Assembly (NCBI GenBank): GCA_965277855.1
Contig: OZ255847.1
Location: 3,720,001 to 3,784,000 of the forward strand
Reading direction: 5' to 3'
Origin: Bog-105 sp965277855
Lineage (GTDB): Bacteria; Acidobacteriota; Terriglobia; Bryobacterales; Bryobacteraceae
Length of the DNA: 64,000 nucleotides
Below the pieces are notes generated by a model. The model was not told the DNA's origin. It did not search any database and worked only from the letters and a program-made list of their open reading frames with translations. This document shows positions 24,180-33,568 of the stretch, in pieces. Within the stretch, counting starts at the first letter, position 1, and each line of letters begins with the position of its first letter. A program made the translations under genes and the position numbers.

Positions 24180-25402
24180 GGCTGAAAATCAAGGCCGCCC
24201 GCGACCTGCAGATTAACGATGCTCTGCCGAAGCTGCACCAGTGTCTGGCTGTATTGAATTTCGAAATCGATGCGGCTGCGTTCAGCATCGAGCAAACGAA
24301 TTAGATCTATGCCGCCTTCGCGGTAGGCGCCCCTGGCCAGACGCGCGGTCTCTTCCGCTTTGGTGCGGGTGGCGGGCATTTGATCGAGCAAATGCTGCTC
24401 GTCCGAGTAGGTTCGTAAAGCGGCGGTCACATCTGCTTTGATGTTAGCTTCTGTCAGACGAAGGTTTGATCGCGCCATATCTACTTCGGCATTGGCCGTG
24501 CCGATGTTGCCCTGGTTGCGATTGCGGAGCGGCAAATCGATTTGCACAGCGGCGTACAGCGTGTCGAATCCGACGTCTCGCTTATAGCCGGCCAAGATTT
24601 CCGGGTCGGGTTTGGCGTTGGCGTGCTGCAACTTAACGTTCGCCTCAGCGCGGCTCGTGGCTTCCTGCGCCAGCTTTTCTTCGACGCGCAATTTGAGCGC
24701 CGTTTCTATATCCGGCAGAGAGACGGAGGGTAGATGTTCGAGTGCGCCAGAGAGGCTGGTCGAAACCGGAAAATCGGAGCGGCCCATGGAGCGATAGAGA
24801 GCGACCAGAGCCTGATCGTAATCGCGCGCTGCATTGATGGCCTGCATGCGCATGCGATCGCGTTCGACTTCGATGCGCAGCAGATCAACCTCGGGGGCGA
24901 CGCCTTCGTGAACTCGGTTGCCGATATACTGCACGTCGGTCTCGTACGTGCGCAAGTCCTCCTGATATAGATCGCGCACGTGCGCCGCCCCGGCCGCTGT
25001 CCAATATGCCAAGCTGACATTCGCCTGTATCTGGCGCTTCAAAAGATCGTTCCGCAGTTCGGTGTTGTGCAGATCCGCGGTAGCGACATCTACCCGACGC
25101 CCGCGTTTACCGCCAATCTCAATGACTTGTCCGAGGTACGCGTAATCTTCGGTCGACTGCCAGTAGGAGAACGGCGGAGGAGAGGACCAGCGCACATCCT
25201 CGGTCTGCAGATAGAGGCGCGGATTGGGGGAGAGAGCGGCCTGCGCGCGCTGTCCCTTCGCCTGGTCGATGCGGCTGCGGCTCGCGTCGATAGAAGGGTT
25301 ATTAGAAAGAGCTTGCTGCACGGCATCCTGGAGACTGAGAGAATTTGTTTGACCGAAGCAAACACCTGCCGCCACAAGAGACGTCAAGATTCGAAAGCGC
25401 AT
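24176..25402 (-). CDS. TolC-family outer-membrane efflux channel (CzcC-like)
   Basis: A 408-residue outer-membrane factor with a signal peptide (MRFRILTSLVAAGVCFGQ). It has two repeats of the TolC fold, opening with LSLQDAVQQALSNNPSI and, in the second half, LPLRNRNQGNIGTANAEVDMA. Long coiled helices make up much of the chain. It is the first gene of the efflux operon, and is divergent from the response regulator gene. That layout suggests control of the pump by the two-component system. Confidence 0.9.
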   Translation of the reverse strand: MRFRILTSLVAAGVCFGQTNSLSLQDAVQQALSNNPSIDASRSRIDQAKGQRAQAALSPNPRLYLQTEDVRWSSPPPFSYWQSTEDYAYLGQVIEIGGKRGRRVDVATADLHNTELRNDLLKRQIQANVSLAYWTAAGAAHVRDLYQEDLRTYETDVQYIGNRVHEGVAPEVDLLRIEVERDRMRMQAINAARDYDQALVALYRSMGRSDFPVSTSLSGALEHLPSVSLPDIETALKLRVEEKLAQEATSRAEANVKLQHANAKPDPEILAGYKRDVGFDTLYAAVQIDLPLRNRNQGNIGTANAEVDMARSNLRLTEANIKADVTAALRTYSDEQHLLDQMPATRTKAEETARLARGAYREGGIDLIRLLDAERSRIDFEIQYSQTLVQLRQSIVNLQVAGGLDFQP

Positions 25403-25587
25403 CTACCTTCTATTCGCGCACAGGTTGAGGCTGGTGCGCACTTTTGATTTTGGCGAATCATCTATAAACTCGGGATAAACCCCGCGAACGATCTCCTGGA
25501 TGCTCACGGCTTTGGTTTAGCGTGTATTTAAGCGGCAGTAGTTACATTCTAGGGCAGGGTCGGAGCGAGGGACAGGCTAGTGCGGCA

Positions 25588-26271
25588 GTGCGATTACTCC
25601 TGGTAGAAGACGAGACAGACAGCGCCGCGATGCTGGCGAAAGGACTGCGGGAACAGACCTACGCGGTCGATGTTGCGCCGGATGGAACCGCCGCTTTAGA
25701 AAAAGCACTGGTGAATCGGTACGATCTTCTGCTGCTCGATGTGATGCTGCCAGGCATGAACGGATTTCAACTCTGCGAGCGTTTGCGAAAGGAGTGCGTT
25801 ACTGCGCCTATCCTGCTCCTGACGGCTTTGGACGGGGTGCCGGATCGCATTCATGGCCTGGATGTAGGAGCGGACGATTACCTGGCGAAACCCTTCGATT
25901 TTGGCGAGCTGCTGGCGCGCATCCGGGCGTTGCTGCGGCGGGGTCCCAGGCTGCAACAGCCGATTCTTACAGTGGACAATCTGGAAATCGACACTCGCTC
26001 GCGGACGGTGCGGCGGGGAGGTGTGCCGGTCGAGTTAACAGCGAAAGAATACGCGTTGCTCGAGTGCCTGGCGCGCGAGGCCGGCAAAGTAATGGGTCGC
26101 CAGGAGATCTCGGAGCATGTCTGGGATGAGGAATACGATCCGTTCTCCAACCTGATCGAAGTTTACATTCAGCGGGTAAGAAGGAAGATCGATTCGGCCG
26201 GGTACAAGCCGCTGATTCATACGCGCCGTGGGGAAGGCTACTGCATGGCTGCCGACTCAGGGCGGACATGA
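25588..26271 (+). CDS. OmpR-family response regulator next to the metal efflux operon
   Basis: A receiver domain with D51 as phosphoacceptor (DLLLLDVMLPG), acidic pocket EDE near residue 7 and conserved Lys in YLAKPFDF. A winged-helix DNA-binding domain follows (VELTAKEYALLECLAREAG and VYIQRVRRKID). I start it at the GTG at 25588, where family homology begins; the frame is open from 25522, but those residues do not look like protein of this family. 227 residues. It is divergent from tolC and overlaps the histidine kinase by four bases. It probably controls the efflux operon in response to metal. Confidence 0.9.
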   Translation: MRLLLVEDETDSAAMLAKGLREQTYAVDVAPDGTAALEKALVNRYDLLLLDVMLPGMNGFQLCERLRKECVTAPILLLTALDGVPDRIHGLDVGADDYLAKPFDFGELLARIRALLRRGPRLQQPILTVDNLEIDTRSRTVRRGGVPVELTAKEYALLECLAREAGKVMGRQEISEHVWDEEYDPFSNLIEVYIQRVRRKIDSAGYKPLIHTRRGEGYCMAADSGRT

Positions 26272-27689
26272 CGGCGTCGGCACGCGCCCGGGTAGCTTTG
26301 CGTTATACGGCGCTGTTCGGGCTGGTGGCCCTGATCACGGCGGCGGGCATTTACTGGTTGATTCGGGACAACGCGTATTACCGCCTGAATCAAACGTTGG
26401 AGTCCACTCTCGAAGTGGCCACGCTCACTTTGTTTCACGAAATACAGGAGAACGGCGATAAGGCGGCGGGCGAAGCGGCAGTACGCGACGTATTTAAGCA
26501 GATGTACCAGAAATCGTTCCCCGGAGAGCAGGTTGCGATCTGGGACGGCCAGCGGCTGGTGGCTTACAAGAAGAATCTCGGACGCGATCTCTCGAACTTA
26601 TCCCAATTGCCTCCGATGAGCGCAGACGGTTTTCGTAATACTGCCGATTTGAGGATCGAGACCAGGCATGTGCTTGTGCCGGAAGTAAAGACCACCTACA
26701 CGGTCGCGGTGGCTACCTGGCGGGGTGATGTTTTGAACGACATGGCTTCGGTGTTCCGGGCCCTGTCGATTGCGATCCCGGCGGCGCTGTTTCTAGCAGC
26801 GGCCGGCGGTTACGTGCTTGCGAAGCGCACCTTAGCGCCTCTCACCAGCATGGCAAGCACGGTAGATGCGATTACCTCGAATAATCTGGACCAGAGAGTG
26901 CAGGTGGTCAACCCGAACGATGAACTGGGGCAGCTGGCGATCCGTTTCAATAAGCTGCTCGCCCGCCTGCAGGAAGCGTTTCAGCAGCAGCGGCGTTTTA
27001 TGGCGGATGCGGCTCACGAATTGAAGACGCCCATTACGGCGGCGTTAGTGGCGGCGCAGGTTACGCTGCAGGGCGGCGAGCGCGATGAGCGGGAATACCG
27101 GGAGGCGCTGCGAATTATCGAAGAGCAGATGTCGCGGCTGAAGCAGCTGGTCCAAAATATGTTTCTGCTGGCGCAGGCCGATGCTCATGCGGTCGCCTAT
27201 CATCCCGAGCCGGTTTACTTCGACGAGATCATCGCGGAAGGTTACCGCGCCATGCGATTTCTGGCTGAGAGCAAGGGAATTGCCATGCACATGGCCGGCC
27301 TGCCCGAACTCAGCTGTCTAGGGGATGCCGGCCTGCTGCGCCAGGCGGTGATCATCCTGCTCGATAACGCTCGCAAATTTACGCCGGCCAGCGGACGGAT
27401 CGACGTATCCGTAGAGATGAAGAACGAGACGTATGTGCTGCGAATCAGCGACACGGGTCCGGGCATTCCGGATTCCGCCAAGCCTTATTTGTTCGATCGC
27501 TTCTTCCGGGTCGATCCGTCACGGGTGCGTGGCCAAGCTGACGGAGGCGGGGCAGGACTCGGGCTCGCGATTGCAAAATGGGTGGCCGATGTGCACGGGG
27601 GCGACTTGCGGCTTGAATCGTCTGATGGCTTAGGCAGTACGTTCGCTTTGGAGCTGCCGCGTGTGTTGCGGGCGGAGCGGGCCAGCTGA
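26268..27689 (+). CDS. Sensor histidine kinase, CusS-like
   Basis: A 473-residue membrane kinase. The layout is: transmembrane helix 1 (about 12-32), a periplasmic sensor region of about 130 residues, helix 2 (about 165-186), a HAMP linker (LAKRTLAPLTSM), the dimerisation domain with H250 in MADAAHELKTPI, and an ATPase domain with N (LLDNARKFTP), G1 (SDTGPGIP) and G2 (GGGAGLGLAI) boxes. The ATG overlaps the regulator stop. The periplasmic region should sense the metal exported by the adjacent pump; no metal-binding Cys or His cluster stands out. Confidence 0.9.
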   Translation: MTASARARVALRYTALFGLVALITAAGIYWLIRDNAYYRLNQTLESTLEVATLTLFHEIQENGDKAAGEAAVRDVFKQMYQKSFPGEQVAIWDGQRLVAYKKNLGRDLSNLSQLPPMSADGFRNTADLRIETRHVLVPEVKTTYTVAVATWRGDVLNDMASVFRALSIAIPAALFLAAAGGYVLAKRTLAPLTSMASTVDAITSNNLDQRVQVVNPNDELGQLAIRFNKLLARLQEAFQQQRRFMADAAHELKTPITAALVAAQVTLQGGERDEREYREALRIIEEQMSRLKQLVQNMFLLAQADAHAVAYHPEPVYFDEIIAEGYRAMRFLAESKGIAMHMAGLPELSCLGDAGLLRQAVIILLDNARKFTPASGRIDVSVEMKNETYVLRISDTGPGIPDSAKPYLFDRFFRVDPSRVRGQADGGGAGLGLAIAKWVADVHGGDLRLESSDGLGSTFALELPRVLRAERAS

Positions 27690-27717
27690 TTTCCGCGCGG
27701 GCCAGGTCGGTGTGGCT

Positions 27718-30375
27718 TTACATGGCGATCGTTGTGATCTCGCCGATTGCGAGTTCGCGCAAGGAGGGCTCGATGAGGCTTCGGTCGCCTACCACCATCC
27801 AGATCACGTTGTTCGGGCAAAGAATTGACTGGGCGGCACTTCCGATATCGGCGACGTTCAAAGCGGTGACACGGCTGACGTACGTGTCGTAGAAGTTCAG
27901 CGGCAGGCCGAGTTGCAGCAGGTCGCCGAGCAGGTTGCCGATGGCGTTCATCGTTTCATGGGAGCCCGGAAGTTCGAAAATCTGCTGCTGTTTGACCTTG
28001 TCCAATTCGTCAGGCGTGACGGGCTTCGTTCCGGTAATGCCGGATAGTTCATGCAGGATTTCGCGAATGGAATCCGCCGTTTTGTCGCCCTGGACGGATG
28101 CGTAAGCGAGGAATGGACGTTGGGCGCGGGCGGCATAGAGCACGGAGCCCGCTCCGTACGACCAATGCTTGTCTTCGCGCAGGTTCATATTCAGGCGCGC
28201 CCCGAAGGTTCCCCCAAAGACGTTGTTCATGGTCTCGAGCGCGACTTCCGTTTCCGAATCGGCAGGCGGCGCGATGGTGCCGGCAATCACCACCGATTGT
28301 TGCGCGCCCGGTTTGTCCACCAGGTAGATCGCAGGTTTAGCAGGACGAGCCACTCGATCTAATTTCTTGTTTGCGACTTTACCGGAAGCCCACTCGCTAA
28401 ACAGCCGTTCAAGCTTGGGTTTAATTTCCGCGACGGTAGTATCCCCGACCACAATCAAGGTGGCGTTGTTGGGCTTGAACCAGTGGCGATGAAACTCGAC
28501 TGCGTGTTCCCTGTTCAGCTTTCGTACCGTCTCTTCGGTGCCTGACCCGGTCAGCGGAGCGCCGTAAGCATGATCGTTGCCGAACAAAAGAGGAGGCAGC
28601 GCACGCAACGCCATCTGCAGCGGCGTAACCTTCTCGTTGGCAATAGCAGACAACTGCAATTGCTGCTGCCGGCGGAAGTCGGTCTCGGGAAAAACGGGAT
28701 CGAGGATGACGTCGGCGTATAAATCGAGCGCCTGGTCGAGCGTGGGTTTGAGGGCTGATAGGAAGACTGTAGAGGTGTCGAGATTGCAACCACTATTCAG
28801 CTGCGCGCCCAAGCTTTGCAGTTCATCGCTGACGTCGAGCGCCGTCCGGCGAGTGGTTCCACAGGTGAGAAGAGCAGAGGTCAGCCGGGCGATTCCGGCC
28901 GTTTCGGGGTGATCGGCGGCGAAGCCTGCATTTAAATCGAGCCAGAAATTGACAACCGGAATCTGGTGACGTTCAGCGACCAGCAGCCGGAGACCGTTCG
29001 ACAGGGTGTCTTCCTGAATGGGCGGCAGATGCAACTCGTGCGGCGCTCCTAGGTCAGGCATTTTGGAGCGATCGGCTCGTGCTGCTGCCGGCGGCGTTAC
29101 GGCGCGGAATGGCTGCACCTCGAGGGCATAAACACCGTCGGAAAGCCAAGTGCGAGCGGTTCCGAGCAAGGCAGACGGCGAAGCTTCCGACAGATGTTCC
29201 AGGCGCTGTTTGTAGCCGTTTGACCTTCCCAGGTAGGTCTGATTGGTGGCCAGAATATCGGATTTGCCCCCGAAGCCGCCAATCCGTTCTATGCCACGAA
29301 CAAAGCCGGCAAACGATTGCGTCTTGATGCGCTCCAGTTCATGCGCTGCCGGACCATCCTCCAGGAAGCGGGTTAGCTCTTCGTCGACGGCTGTCTCGAC
29401 GCGGCGCAGGTCGACACCCGGTTTTGCGGTAGCGACAACGACGAACTGGCTGCCGATTTCGCGTTCATCCAGGTAAGCGGCCACCTGGGTGGCAATCTGA
29501 TCGTCGTAGACGAGGCGCTTGTAGAGCCGGGAGCTGCGCCCGGCGGACAGAATGCCGCCGGCCAGCCGTAAATGGTCAGCAGCCAGCGTGCCGTATCCGG
29601 GCACGTTCCAGACTTTATAAAGACGGCTCTGGGGAACACGGTCCTCCACCGTTTCACGGCGTTGGCCGGTCATCTTCTCGACCCAGGCGCGTTGATGCGC
29701 CACGGGCGGACCGGGCGGGATCTCGCAGAAAAAGCGCGTAGCCTTCTCTTCCGCCTGCTTGACCGTGATGTCGCCGGCCAGCACCAGCACGGCGTTCGAG
29801 GGCGTGTAATAGGTTTTAAACCACTCGCGCACGTCTTCGAGCGAAGCAGAATCGAGATCTTCCATCGAGCCGATCACGGTGTGGTCGTACGGGTGGCCGA
29901 CCGGGTAAGTGGCCCGGACTACCAGATCGTCGACAATGGCGTAAGGCTGGTTATCACCCTGGCGCTTTTCGTTCTGGACAACGCCCCGCTGCAAGTCGAG
30001 AATTTCCTGGCTGATGGTGCTCGCAAAATAACCCATCCGATCGGACTCGGCGAATAGTGCGTAATCGAGGGCGGAGGTGGGAACATTTTCGAAATAGTTG
30101 GTTCGATCTTCGCTGGTGGTGCCGTTTAAATCGGTAGCACCGATGTGCTCCATCGCTTCGATGTAGCTGCCGTGCAGATGCTCGCTGCCGCCGAACATTA
30201 GATGTTCAAACAGGTGGGCGAACCCGGTCTTTCGCGGCTTTTCGTTCTTCGATCCGACGTGGTACCAAATGTTCAGCGCGACTACCGGAGTCTTATGATC
30301 TTCGTGGACGAGAACCCGGAGGCCATTCTCTAAAACGAGCTCTTCGCAGGGGATTTCAAGGTTAGAAAATTGCAT
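27718..30375 (-). CDS. M16 (insulinase/pitrilysin) family zinc peptidase, two-domain
   Basis: An 885-residue peptidase. The first half has the inverted zinc motif HLFEH (H54, E57, H58) and a downstream Glu region (GVVQNEKRQ). The second half is a paralogous, inactive M16 domain with the usual FGGTFGARLNMNLRE and YGAGSVLYAA segments. The two halves form the clamshell chamber of this family, which degrades peptides. No signal peptide is visible at this start, so it may be cytoplasmic unless the start is upstream. It follows the lipid A fusion gene by 39 bases on the same strand. Confidence 0.92.
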   Translation of the reverse strand: MQFSNLEIPCEELVLENGLRVLVHEDHKTPVVALNIWYHVGSKNEKPRKTGFAHLFEHLMFGGSEHLHGSYIEAMEHIGATDLNGTTSEDRTNYFENVPTSALDYALFAESDRMGYFASTISQEILDLQRGVVQNEKRQGDNQPYAIVDDLVVRATYPVGHPYDHTVIGSMEDLDSASLEDVREWFKTYYTPSNAVLVLAGDITVKQAEEKATRFFCEIPPGPPVAHQRAWVEKMTGQRRETVEDRVPQSRLYKVWNVPGYGTLAADHLRLAGGILSAGRSSRLYKRLVYDDQIATQVAAYLDEREIGSQFVVVATAKPGVDLRRVETAVDEELTRFLEDGPAAHELERIKTQSFAGFVRGIERIGGFGGKSDILATNQTYLGRSNGYKQRLEHLSEASPSALLGTARTWLSDGVYALEVQPFRAVTPPAAARADRSKMPDLGAPHELHLPPIQEDTLSNGLRLLVAERHQIPVVNFWLDLNAGFAADHPETAGIARLTSALLTCGTTRRTALDVSDELQSLGAQLNSGCNLDTSTVFLSALKPTLDQALDLYADVILDPVFPETDFRRQQQLQLSAIANEKVTPLQMALRALPPLLFGNDHAYGAPLTGSGTEETVRKLNREHAVEFHRHWFKPNNATLIVVGDTTVAEIKPKLERLFSEWASGKVANKKLDRVARPAKPAIYLVDKPGAQQSVVIAGTIAPPADSETEVALETMNNVFGGTFGARLNMNLREDKHWSYGAGSVLYAARAQRPFLAYASVQGDKTADSIREILHELSGITGTKPVTPDELDKVKQQQIFELPGSHETMNAIGNLLGDLLQLGLPLNFYDTYVSRVTALNVADIGSAAQSILCPNNVIWMVVGDRSLIEPSLRELAIGEITTIAM

Positions 30376-30414
30376 TCGGGCGTGAAATCGCCACGATAGC
30401 AGATGAGGGCCGAC

Positions 30415-32751
30415 CTAGAGAGCGAATTGCTTGGGCCGGCTGCGGGACAGCGATTGGTCGAGGTAAGTAAAAAACCGCGCTTCGTCTTCGAGCTCTAATT
30501 CAATGGCAAGCCACGCCAGGTCCAGCGGTGCAATGGCATTTTCGAGATGGTTGGGGCAGTTGATCCGATCCTTCTCGGTAGTGACCAGAATGTCAGCGCC
30601 ATGGGCGCGGGCCTGATGCGCAACTCGCTGGAGCTCCACGGGATTGTAGGCGTGGTGGTCGGCAAAACGCCAGCGGAATACTACGTCGAGTCCCAGAACC
30701 TCAAGTGTTTGCCAGAAGGTTTCGGGGTTGCCTAATCCGCAGAAAGCCCCGACGCGGCGGCCGGCGAGACTCGGAATGATTTGCCCGTCCCGGTATCCAT
30801 ACCAGGACTTGGCTATCAAGCGCGTGCGGAAGACCGGGGCCTCTGGATTGAGCTGCTGCAGGCGGGCGCGAATGGCTGCAAAGCGATGGTCGTTTTCAGC
30901 CCTCGTGATGATGAAAGCGTCCGCCCGCTCCAGTGCCTTCAATGGTTCGCGCAAGCGGCCAAGCGGTACGACTTCTTCTCCGCCGAGCGGGTCGAGTCCG
31001 TCGATCAAAACTATGTCAAAATTTCGTTCCAGGCGAGCGTGCTGGAAGCCGTCGTCCATCACGAGAACATTGATGGACGGGAATTGCCGGAGCAGAATTT
31101 GCGCGGCTTCATAACGCTTCGAACCGATACCGAGAGGCGCGGCGACCGAGCGCAAAAAGATCTGGCCTTCGTCACCGGTGACAGCCGACGGGACCTTGGT
31201 TCCAGGGCCGAAGATGAGGAACTCGGCGGGTGTCTGGCGGCGATACCCACGCATCAGAATTCCGGGAAGGTTGCCGCGCGCCACGAGCTGTTTTATGAGA
31301 TAGACGGTGAACGGCGTTTTGCCCGATCCACCGACGGTGATGCCTCCGACGCTGATGACGGGAGTTGCCAGGGGCCGTGCAGTGAGAGCAAAGTGTATCG
31401 CTTGCCTGCGTTTCACGATGCCACCCTTCTTCCAGAGGGTCGCCAGCGGGGTCAACAAAGCCCGCAGGAAGCAGTTATATACATTGCGGCGCGACGCGCT
31501 GTGGAAGAGCGGCCAGAGCTGGTCCGCGATATCACGGGTAGAGTTGCGCTGGCCTTCGAGCAGCTGCGCGGCGCGCGACCCAAGCTGACGTGCCTGCTCG
31601 GGATTTTGCAGCACGTCACGAACTGATTCGGCCAAATTTTGTCCCTGTGGCAGCTGTACAAAAGCCTGGGCGGAGGCGAAGTCCTGCGCGATGGTGGCGA
31701 AGTTTTCCATGTGCGGTCCGACGATGATGGGTACGCCGGCGGCGGCCGGTTCGAGGATATTGTGGCCACCGCGCGGGGCAATGGAACCGCCGACAAAAGC
31801 GACGTCCGCGAAACGGTAAGCGCCCGAGAGCTCTCCCATGGTGTCGAGCAAAAGAACACCGGGGAGTTCGATAGAGGATGAAGGATCAGACTTGCTGGTT
31901 GTGCGGCGCACGAAGTTGAGCTTGCGAGCGACGAGCTTCCGGGCGACTTCGTCGAAACGGGCGGGCTGGCGCGGGACAAGGATGAGCAGCAGGGCAGGAA
32001 AGTCAGCAGCAAGACTTTTGAAGGCGTCGAGCACCACATCGTCTTCGTCGACTGAATGCCGGCGGAGGCTGCCTCGTTCATTAGGTCCGACTGTGCTGGC
32101 TGCGATCCATACCTGCCGTGCGCCGAAGGTATTGAGTGCGATCTGAGCAGGGGTAAACGAAGCGGCGTATTTCAAGTTTGGAGCCACCGCGACTTTTGCT
32201 TCCTCTGCACCCAAAATCAAATAACGCTCGCGGTCTTCCAGGCTTTGCACCAGGATGCGGTCCGGCATCCGCAGAATGGGACACAGCCATTTTCTAAGCA
32301 GACGATAGCGGGGCCAAGTTCGTTTGGAAATGCGTCCATTCACAATGGCGAGCTGTGCGCCAGACCGTTTTGTCTCGGAATAGAGATTGGGCCAGATTTC
32401 GGTTTCAAGAACAATCAGTAGCGATGGCTTGATGGTGCGCAATACCCGGCGTATACAGGACGCATAATCCAGCGGGCAATAAAAGATGCCCTTCACATGA
32501 ACACCGGCGTGTTGCTCGGCAAAGCGCCGTCCCGCGACAGTCGAAGTCGAAAGATAGAGAGGGACGAGAGGTTCCTGCGTTCGTAACACTTTGATGAGAG
32601 GCAAGGCAGAGGCGACTTCGCCTACCGAGACAGCGTGCAACCAGATGGATCCGGGCTTCGTCCGAGGGAAGGACCGAGGCAGGAAGCCAAGACGCTCGCC
32701 GAAGTGGGGCCAATAAGCTCGACTTCGACAAAGCCGTGCGAGAAAATACAA
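30415..32751 (-). CDS. Fused Kdo transferase (WaaA) and tetraacyldisaccharide 4'-kinase (LpxK)
   Basis: A single 778-residue reading frame joins two lipid A enzymes. Residues 1-420 are WaaA (KdtA): HAVSVGEVASA with the catalytic Glu45, ETEIWPNL, GRISKRTWPRY and the C-terminal donor site GGSIAPRGGHNILEPAA. Residues about 425-778 are LpxK: the amphipathic lead-in, the Walker A ISVGGITVGGSGKTP (residues 466-480), MDDGFQHARL and VTTEKDRIN. LpxK acts just before WaaA in the Raetz pathway, so the fusion links consecutive steps at the inner membrane. The listed TTG start leaves out the membrane anchor of WaaA, which is encoded just upstream (LLLYRLLQIVLAPFVG). The true start may be a CTG at 32799. 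Confidence 0.92.
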   Translation of the reverse strand: MYFLARLCRSRAYWPHFGERLGFLPRSFPRTKPGSIWLHAVSVGEVASALPLIKVLRTQEPLVPLYLSTSTVAGRRFAEQHAGVHVKGIFYCPLDYASCIRRVLRTIKPSLLIVLETEIWPNLYSETKRSGAQLAIVNGRISKRTWPRYRLLRKWLCPILRMPDRILVQSLEDRERYLILGAEEAKVAVAPNLKYAASFTPAQIALNTFGARQVWIAASTVGPNERGSLRRHSVDEDDVVLDAFKSLAADFPALLLILVPRQPARFDEVARKLVARKLNFVRRTTSKSDPSSSIELPGVLLLDTMGELSGAYRFADVAFVGGSIAPRGGHNILEPAAAGVPIIVGPHMENFATIAQDFASAQAFVQLPQGQNLAESVRDVLQNPEQARQLGSRAAQLLEGQRNSTRDIADQLWPLFHSASRRNVYNCFLRALLTPLATLWKKGGIVKRRQAIHFALTARPLATPVISVGGITVGGSGKTPFTVYLIKQLVARGNLPGILMRGYRRQTPAEFLIFGPGTKVPSAVTGDEGQIFLRSVAAPLGIGSKRYEAAQILLRQFPSINVLVMDDGFQHARLERNFDIVLIDGLDPLGGEEVVPLGRLREPLKALERADAFIITRAENDHRFAAIRARLQQLNPEAPVFRTRLIAKSWYGYRDGQIIPSLAGRRVGAFCGLGNPETFWQTLEVLGLDVVFRWRFADHHAYNPVELQRVAHQARAHGADILVTTEKDRINCPNHLENAIAPLDLAWLAIELELEDEARFFTYLDQSLSRSRPKQFAL

Positions 32752-32806
32752 GCCGACGAACGGTGCAAGAACGATTTGGAGTAGCCGGTAAAGGAGCAGA
32801 ACGCTT

Positions 32807-33415
32807 TTGAATCTAAGGAAACGATTCTTGATTTTGAGTATAGCTTTGGCGGCCGCGGTCCCGATGCTGCTGTTAGCAGCGGAAGACAGACATTTTCAAG
32901 CTGGGGCGGCGAGCGCGTATGCGCATCAGCAATCGGAAAAGGTGACGGTAGGCGCCAAGCCTTACGACAACGACGAGCTGGTTAGCAGTGCGTTTGGGAA
33001 GAAGATCGATTTTCCTAAATATGGCGTGGTGCCCATACTGGTGGTGGTCGAGAATAGGCGCGATCAGGCTTTGGATTTACGCGAACTCGCAGTGAGTCTG
33101 GTGGCGACTGACGGGCGTCACGCGAAGGCGGTTCCGGCGGAGGATTTGCCGTTTTTGGCCACGAGCGGCAAGCATCCGTCGACCACCGGCGTGAAAATGC
33201 CGATTCCGCTGCCCAAGAAAAAGAACCCGTTAAACAATCCGGAAATTGCCGATCGGGCGTTTGCGGCGAAAGTGCTCGCCCCGGGCGATACCGCCAGCGG
33301 TTTTTTCTACTTCGAAGCGCAGCAGGAAAGCGGCGACAAATTGTATGTTGATGGATTGCAGGATGTGCGTTCGGGGAAGGAATTGTTGTACATCGAGTTT
33401 CCGCTGAGGGAATAG
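32807..33415 (+). CDS. Conserved secreted protein of unknown function
   Basis: A 202-residue protein with a signal peptide (LILSIALAAAVPMLLLA). The start is a TTG at 32807 with AAAGGAG ten bases before it. The mature part has a beta-sandwich look: VVPILVVVENRRDQALDLREL, a Pro/Lys-rich linker (PIPLPKKKNPLNN) and LAPGDTASGFFYFEAQQ near the end. The last pattern resembles surface-stability or immunoglobulin-like domains. It is divergent from the WaaA-LpxK gene, and the two upstream regions overlap. Function unknown. Confidence 0.75.
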   Translation: MNLRKRFLILSIALAAAVPMLLLAAEDRHFQAGAASAYAHQQSEKVTVGAKPYDNDELVSSAFGKKIDFPKYGVVPILVVVENRRDQALDLRELAVSLVATDGRHAKAVPAEDLPFLATSGKHPSTTGVKMPIPLPKKKNPLNNPEIADRAFAAKVLAPGDTASGFFYFEAQQESGDKLYVDGLQDVRSGKELLYIEFPLRE

Positions 33416-33568
33416 CCGATCTCTAGGAGCGACGACCGCGACCTATGGGACACGCCTGAGGATCGGCACGCCGACCCAGCAGACTGTAACTCCGAGTGAT
33501 ACGCTTCTAAGCGATTTTTGGAACGCACTTAGTCGAACAGCAGTTGTTCACGATACTCTGAATCAGAA

